This document shows positions 6,272-9,398 of a stretch of 9,398 bases of DNA, in pieces (position 1 is the first letter of the stretch; every line of letters begins with the position of its first letter). Below the pieces are notes generated by a model. The model worked only from the letters and a program-made list of their open reading frames with translations. It was not told the origin of the DNA and did no database searches. Origin of the DNA: Pseudomonadota bacterium (GTDB lineage Bacteria; Bdellovibrionota_B; Oligoflexia; Oligoflexales; JAPPIL01); the NCBI GenBank assembly GCA_028877195.1, contig JAPPIL010000039.1, positions 1 through 9,398 of the forward strand, read 5' to 3'. Made by a program: the position numbers and the translations under genes.

Positions 6272-7061
6272 TGCGAGCCATCGTCTGCCAACGCTTTGCC
6301 TGTGCCTCATTGTCTATTGCCGCAAATGCTTGCGCAAAATGAGTGCATAGTTGCGAACTTAAGTTAGCTTCACCTGTCATCTGCCATGCAACCCGACACA
6401 ACTCATCATACAACTCCAATTCACCCAACGTGCCAGTGTAAGCGACCATAAACAAGTCTGAACGCTCGCCAGCCTCATAAGCATGGCGGTAAACAGCAAG
6501 CACCTTCGTGTGCTCGCCATACAACTGCTGATAAACGCTTGCTCCCATCCAAGCTTGACGTGGCGCAAGCAATTGCCACAGTTGTGTGGAAGGGAAAAGC
6601 TTGGCTGCGATTGCCCAGAGGTTTGCGTTGACCAAATTGATTTGTAAACCCCGCTCAACCCAAGCTCGTGCCGCAGACAAGGCCTGCTCATGGTAAAGTA
6701 TCGTTGCCATGTTGACGTGCACCGCGGTCTCATCGCTCGCTAACTTGTGTGCTTGCATCAACACCTGCTTGGCATGCACATAGTCGCCGTTTTGCATGTG
6801 CGCCGCACCTTTGACCAGCAGGGCACGGAAGTTCTCCTGCGAGAACAGTTCCATGTTTAGGGTTTGCAATTTTAGCGCAAAAAGGGGAAAATTCATCGCC
6901 ACAAGTTCAGCCATGCGGTCGATGAGCTCTTCAGAATTGCGGGGCTTTTTTTTTCGCAGACACGATCGCAAAGATTGTTCAAAATGGTAAGGGCTTGTTG
7001 TATCATTTGTATTAGCCTTATTGCTATCATTAGGGCTATCATTAGGGCTGCTAACGACCAT
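6255..7061 (-). CDS. TPR-repeat protein of unknown function
   Basis: I do not recognise a specific family. The 268-residue product has no signal peptide or membrane segment, so it is probably cytosolic. Residues 1-25 are polar and low in complexity, with an SPNDSPND repeat, followed by a basic patch (LRKKKPR, 35-41). Helical repeats follow; residues about 79-110 and 113-144 fit two tetratricopeptide units (pattern G, Y, A, A), suggesting a protein-protein interaction scaffold. The remainder is helix-like and ends in RSKQ within the 28-bp inverted repeat. The ATG at 7059-7061 overlaps the nuoCD ATG in one CATG. A weak GAGG lies 10 nt upstream. The true start could be further in, such as a TTG at 6969-6971 or the ATG at 6912-6914, which would remove the low-complexity tail and leave an intergenic region. 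The frame is convincing; the function is not. Confidence 0.75.
   Translation of the reverse strand: MVVSSPNDSPNDSNKANTNDTTSPYHFEQSLRSCLRKKKPRNSEELIDRMAELVAMNFPLFALKLQTLNMELFSQENFRALLVKGAAHMQNGDYVHAKQVLMQAHKLASDETAVHVNMATILYHEQALSAARAWVERGLQINLVNANLWAIAAKLFPSTQLWQLLAPRQAWMGASVYQQLYGEHTKVLAVYRHAYEAGERSDLFMVAYTGTLGELELYDELCRVAWQMTGEANLSSQLCTHFAQAFAAIDNEAQAKRWQTMARMRSKQ
7023..7046. repeat. 12-bp tandem duplication at the TPR/nuoCD junction
   Basis: The unit GCTATCATTAGG occurs twice in direct succession (7023-7034, 7035-7046). On the minus strand it encodes SPNDSPND near the N-terminus of the TPR protein. On the plus strand it lies immediately upstream of the nuoCD ATG. Because the unit is a multiple of three, gain or loss of a copy keeps the TPR frame. 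Confidence 0.8.
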
Positions 7062-8811
7062 GACGACTGTGCCTCATTCTAATTCAGATACGAACTCTGC
7101 TGCGGTTGCCGCTGGCGTTGCAGGTGCTTCGGGTGCACATGCTGATGCCCTCAACAAACTGCGGCAAGTCTACGGTCTTGATGCCCCGAATTCAACCACA
7201 GAAGCGGTGCTCATCCTGCCTGAGCCAGCGAAATTACCTGCACTGCTTGCTGACCTGCATAGTCATTACCCATTTTTGCTTGATGTTTGCGGTGTTGATT
7301 ATCCAGAACGAGAAGGGCAACGCTTTGATGTCGTCTATCATTTTGCTGACCACGCAAATAAACAGCGTCTACGCTTGAAGTTGCCGATTGCTGAAGACAC
7401 CTCCGTGCCAAGTGCTACATCCGTTTATCGCAGTGCAAATTGGTTTGAGCGTGAGGCTTACGACATGTTCGGCATCAAGTTCAGCGACCATCCGAACTTG
7501 CGCCGCATCTTGTGTCATGAGGATTTCGTCGGGCATCCGTTACGCAAAGATTACCCAGCTGACAAGAACCAATCGCTCACCACCCCGCTTGAGCATATCT
7601 ATGAACAAGAACAGCAGAACATGCGTGCGGCGACTGATGACCATCTTGACGATCGGGTATTGATCAATATCGGCCCTGCCCACCCAGCCACACACGGAAC
7701 TTTGCGGTTCATGGCGGTGTTGTCGGGCGAAACGATCGCGAAGATGGACATTGAAATCGGCTACCTGCACCGCTGTTTTGAAAAAATGTGTGAGACACAC
7801 AACTACAATCAAGTCATCCCCTACACCGACCGTTTGAATTACTGTTCAGCACCGATGAACAACAATGCTTGGTGTCGCACGATTGAAACAATGCTTGGCA
7901 TCACCGTTCCCCCACGGGCGCAAATCATGCGGGTTATCCTCGATGAATTTTCCCGTTGCATCGACCACTTTGTCTGTCTTTCCACTAATGCGGTTGATTT
8001 GGGAGCATTGACCAATTTTTGGCTCGGTTTCAATGCCCGTGAGCAGGTCTACAAGCTTTTTGAACGCCTCTGCGGTGCGAGGTTAACAGTATCGTTGGCA
8101 AGGGTTGGTGGTATGGGCTTTGATTTGCCCGATGGTTGGGTGAAGCTGGCGCATGAGACGCTGAAGGCGATTGCCAAATCGCATTATGAGTTGGGCAGTC
8201 TGTTGAACAAGAACCGTATTTTCAAGCAACGCATGGTTGGCACGGCGGCAATTAGCGCTGATGATGCGATCAACTGGGGGTTCACGGGGCCTTGTTTGCG
8301 TGCCACTGGTGTGCCGATTGATTTGCGCATCGTTGAGCCTTACAACATGTATGATCAGTTTGAATTTGATATACCAGTTGGTGAGCGTGGCGATTCTTAC
8401 GACCGTTTTGCCGTGCGGATGGCCGAGGTCGAGCAGTCGATGCGGATTATCAAACAGGCTTTGGACAATATCCCTGCTGGTGCGATCAGCGTTGACGACC
8501 CTGCGATTGCGATGCCTCATAAGCAAGATACTTATGGCAACATTGAGGGCTTGATGCATCAGTTTATGCATGTCATTCATGGGGTCAAACCTCCTGCGGG
8601 TGAATGCTATTCGGCTGCGGAAGCCGCAAATGGTGAACTGGGCTTTTATGTTGTTAGCGATGGCTCTGGGATGCCTTATCGGGTTAAGTGTCGCCCACCT
8701 TGCTTTGCAATTTTTCAAGCTTTCCCCGACATGTGTAAGGGGCAGATGATTGCCGATGCGATTGCCGCTCTCGGTAGTATCAACATTATCGCAGGTGAAC
8801 TTGACCGATGA
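7060..8811 (+). CDS. nuoCD: NADH-quinone oxidoreductase subunit C/D (fused)
   Basis: Fused NuoC and NuoD of respiratory complex I, in the peripheral arm next to the quinone site, on the cytoplasmic face of the inner membrane. From the ATG at 7060 the protein has 583 residues. The NuoC part covers about 1-180, with the signature NWFEREAYDMFGIKF from 127 and GHPLRKDYP at 158-166. After a short linker the NuoD part starts at about 200 with GPAHPATHG (205-213), followed by IGYLHRCFEKM, IPYTDRLNY and the GGMGFDLPDGW segment, and ends GSINIIAGELDR like E. coli NuoCD. The frame extends upstream to TTG 7021, but that would run over the 12-bp repeat and add a non-conserved tail. No good Shine-Dalgarno is seen. 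nuoE overlaps its end by ATGA. nuoA and nuoB, which normally precede it, are absent here. Confidence 0.95.
   Translation: MTTVPHSNSDTNSAAVAAGVAGASGAHADALNKLRQVYGLDAPNSTTEAVLILPEPAKLPALLADLHSHYPFLLDVCGVDYPEREGQRFDVVYHFADHANKQRLRLKLPIAEDTSVPSATSVYRSANWFEREAYDMFGIKFSDHPNLRRILCHEDFVGHPLRKDYPADKNQSLTTPLEHIYEQEQQNMRAATDDHLDDRVLINIGPAHPATHGTLRFMAVLSGETIAKMDIEIGYLHRCFEKMCETHNYNQVIPYTDRLNYCSAPMNNNAWCRTIETMLGITVPPRAQIMRVILDEFSRCIDHFVCLSTNAVDLGALTNFWLGFNAREQVYKLFERLCGARLTVSLARVGGMGFDLPDGWVKLAHETLKAIAKSHYELGSLLNKNRIFKQRMVGTAAISADDAINWGFTGPCLRATGVPIDLRIVEPYNMYDQFEFDIPVGERGDSYDRFAVRMAEVEQSMRIIKQALDNIPAGAISVDDPAIAMPHKQDTYGNIEGLMHQFMHVIHGVKPPAGECYSAAEAANGELGFYVVSDGSGMPYRVKCRPPCFAIFQAFPDMCKGQMIADAIAALGSINIIAGELDR
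8793..8798 (+). promoter_or_regulatory. Shine-Dalgarno of nuoE inside nuoCD
   Basis: AGGTGA lies 9 nt before the nuoE ATG, within the last codons of nuoCD, and supports the ATG at 8808 and coupled translation through the ATGA overlap. Confidence 0.55.
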
Positions 8812-9290
8812 GTAGTTTCAATCCAACTGTCGTTGCTGCGATTGAACGCGACCTTACCCGCTTTGAGACACGGCGTTCAGCGATACTGCCTATTTTGCAT
8901 ACTATTCACGACCATTATGGCTATGTGTCAGAAGAACAGGTGGCTGAACTTGAAAGCAGGTTTGATTTGCCGAAGGTGCATGTGCAGGAAGTGATTAGTT
9001 TTTACACTCGCTTTCAACAGCATAAACCCTGCCGTTTTCATATTCAATTCTGCGATAATCTCGTATGTCGGATGTTTGAATCAGATAAGATAATAGCTAA
9101 ACTGCGTACCCTGCCCGCACCTGAAGGTATGATCAGTGTTGAGCCTGTGCCTTGTCTAGGGGTGTGCGATGGTGCACCTGCAATGCTTGTCAATAGCGAT
9201 CGGCACTTGCATGCCAATGCCGAGCGAGCGGTTGAGATAATAAGGGAATATTTGGGAGATGAGATGAATACCGAGCAGGAGTTGGGTTAA
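8808..9290 (+). CDS. nuoE: NADH-quinone oxidoreductase subunit E
   Basis: The 24-kDa-type subunit of complex I, which carries the [2Fe-2S] cluster N1a next to the NADH-oxidising NuoF; cytoplasmic side. The 160-residue protein has the thioredoxin-like NuoE fold signature: an N-terminal helical segment with LHTIHDHYGYVSEEQV, EVISFYTRF, and the four cluster ligands Cys82 and Cys87 (C-x4-C) and Cys116 and Cys120 (CLGVC). Only 28 residues separate the two cysteine pairs, several fewer than in E. coli or Paracoccus, because the loop that usually carries a GETTxDGxFT-like sequence is shortened. The start codon overlaps the nuoCD stop by four bases (ATGA), typical of operon-internal coupling. NuoF would be expected next. 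Confidence 0.93.
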   Translation: MSSFNPTVVAAIERDLTRFETRRSAILPILHTIHDHYGYVSEEQVAELESRFDLPKVHVQEVISFYTRFQQHKPCRFHIQFCDNLVCRMFESDKIIAKLRTLPAPEGMISVEPVPCLGVCDGAPAMLVNSDRHLHANAERAVEIIREYLGDEMNTEQELG

Positions 9291-9294
9291 CTAA

Positions 9295-9398
9295 ATGCAA
9301 AGCATGACTACCATGACTATAAAAAGGGAACACCTTCTCGTATACAAAAAAACCTCAATTTTCTCCCTCTATACGATAGCCTGTGCCAAGATATACTT
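9295..9398 (+). CDS. Open frame at window end, unrecognised, possibly partial gene
   Basis: An ATG five bases after the nuoE stop opens a frame with no stop up to the window end (34 codons). In-frame ATGs also occur at 9304 and 9313, and AGGAG lies 13 nt before the first. By position this should be nuoF, but the visible residues (such as IKREHLLVYKK and TSIFSLYTI) do not resemble any NuoF N-terminus I know; that end is variable in the family. The stretch is more AT-rich than its neighbours and contains a direct repeat CATGACTA (9303-9310, 9312-9319). It may equally be a non-coding gap. Confidence 0.25.
   Translation, partial: MQSMTTMTIKREHLLVYKKTSIFSLYTIACAKIY

Noticed and set aside
6995..7023. 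Sigma-70 promoter for nuoCD (TTGTTG, 17 nt, TTATTG)
   Set aside because: Both hexamers are poor matches and the region is coding on the other strand; AT-rich sequence gives such hits by chance.
7021..7059. Upstream TTG start for nuoCD adding 13 residues
   Set aside because: The added residues come from the 12-bp repeat, are not conserved, and would overlap the TPR gene further. The ATG at 7060 gives a normal NuoC N-terminus.
8083..8718. 211-codon open frame on the minus strand inside nuoCD
   Set aside because: It is fully antisense to well-conserved NuoD sequence, and its residues form no domain I recognise. It is best explained by codon bias of the real gene.

Overview
The window is from the chromosome of a Gram-negative bacterium, most likely a proteobacterium. 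It carries a LolC/LolE-type lipoprotein-release permease, a HemB of the type without zinc cysteines, and a fused NuoCD, an arrangement common in but not exclusive to gammaproteobacteria. Coding is dense, base composition is balanced, and gaps between genes are mostly under 70 bp. I cannot name a genus. I see no phage, plasmid, transposon, CRISPR, tRNA or rRNA signal.

Layout: (1) 1-3118, minus strand, the ribosomal 'str' operon rpsL-rpsG-fusA, with a good promoter at 3180-3207 and two hairpins after fusA. No tufA follows in the 110 bp visible. (2) 3119-3276, a divergent intergenic region. (3) 3277-6229, plus strand: a short-chain dehydrogenase, hemB (porphobilinogen synthase) and a lolC/lolE-like permease whose start overlaps the hemB end. 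(4) 6255-7061, minus strand: an unassigned TPR-repeat protein, convergent with the permease. (5) 7060-9290, plus strand: nuoCD and nuoE of respiratory complex I, divergent from the TPR gene, with nuoE overlapping nuoCD by ATGA. (6) 9291-9398: an open frame with no recognisable product, at the place where nuoF would be expected.

The functions are housekeeping: translation (S12, S7, EF-G), haem precursor synthesis, outer-membrane lipoprotein sorting and NADH oxidation. I do not see a new multi-gene system. The unusual content is at gene borders. A perfect 28-bp inverted repeat contains the last codons of two convergent genes, so both proteins end in RSKQ. Two divergent genes share one CATG for both start codons, next to a 12-bp tandem repeat. 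rpsL and rpsG both appear to start with TTG behind clear Shine-Dalgarno sequences. fusA has an ATG, no Shine-Dalgarno, and a consensus TATAAT exactly 6 nt upstream, which would suit a leaderless transcript. The nuo cluster begins at nuoCD, without nuoA and nuoB.
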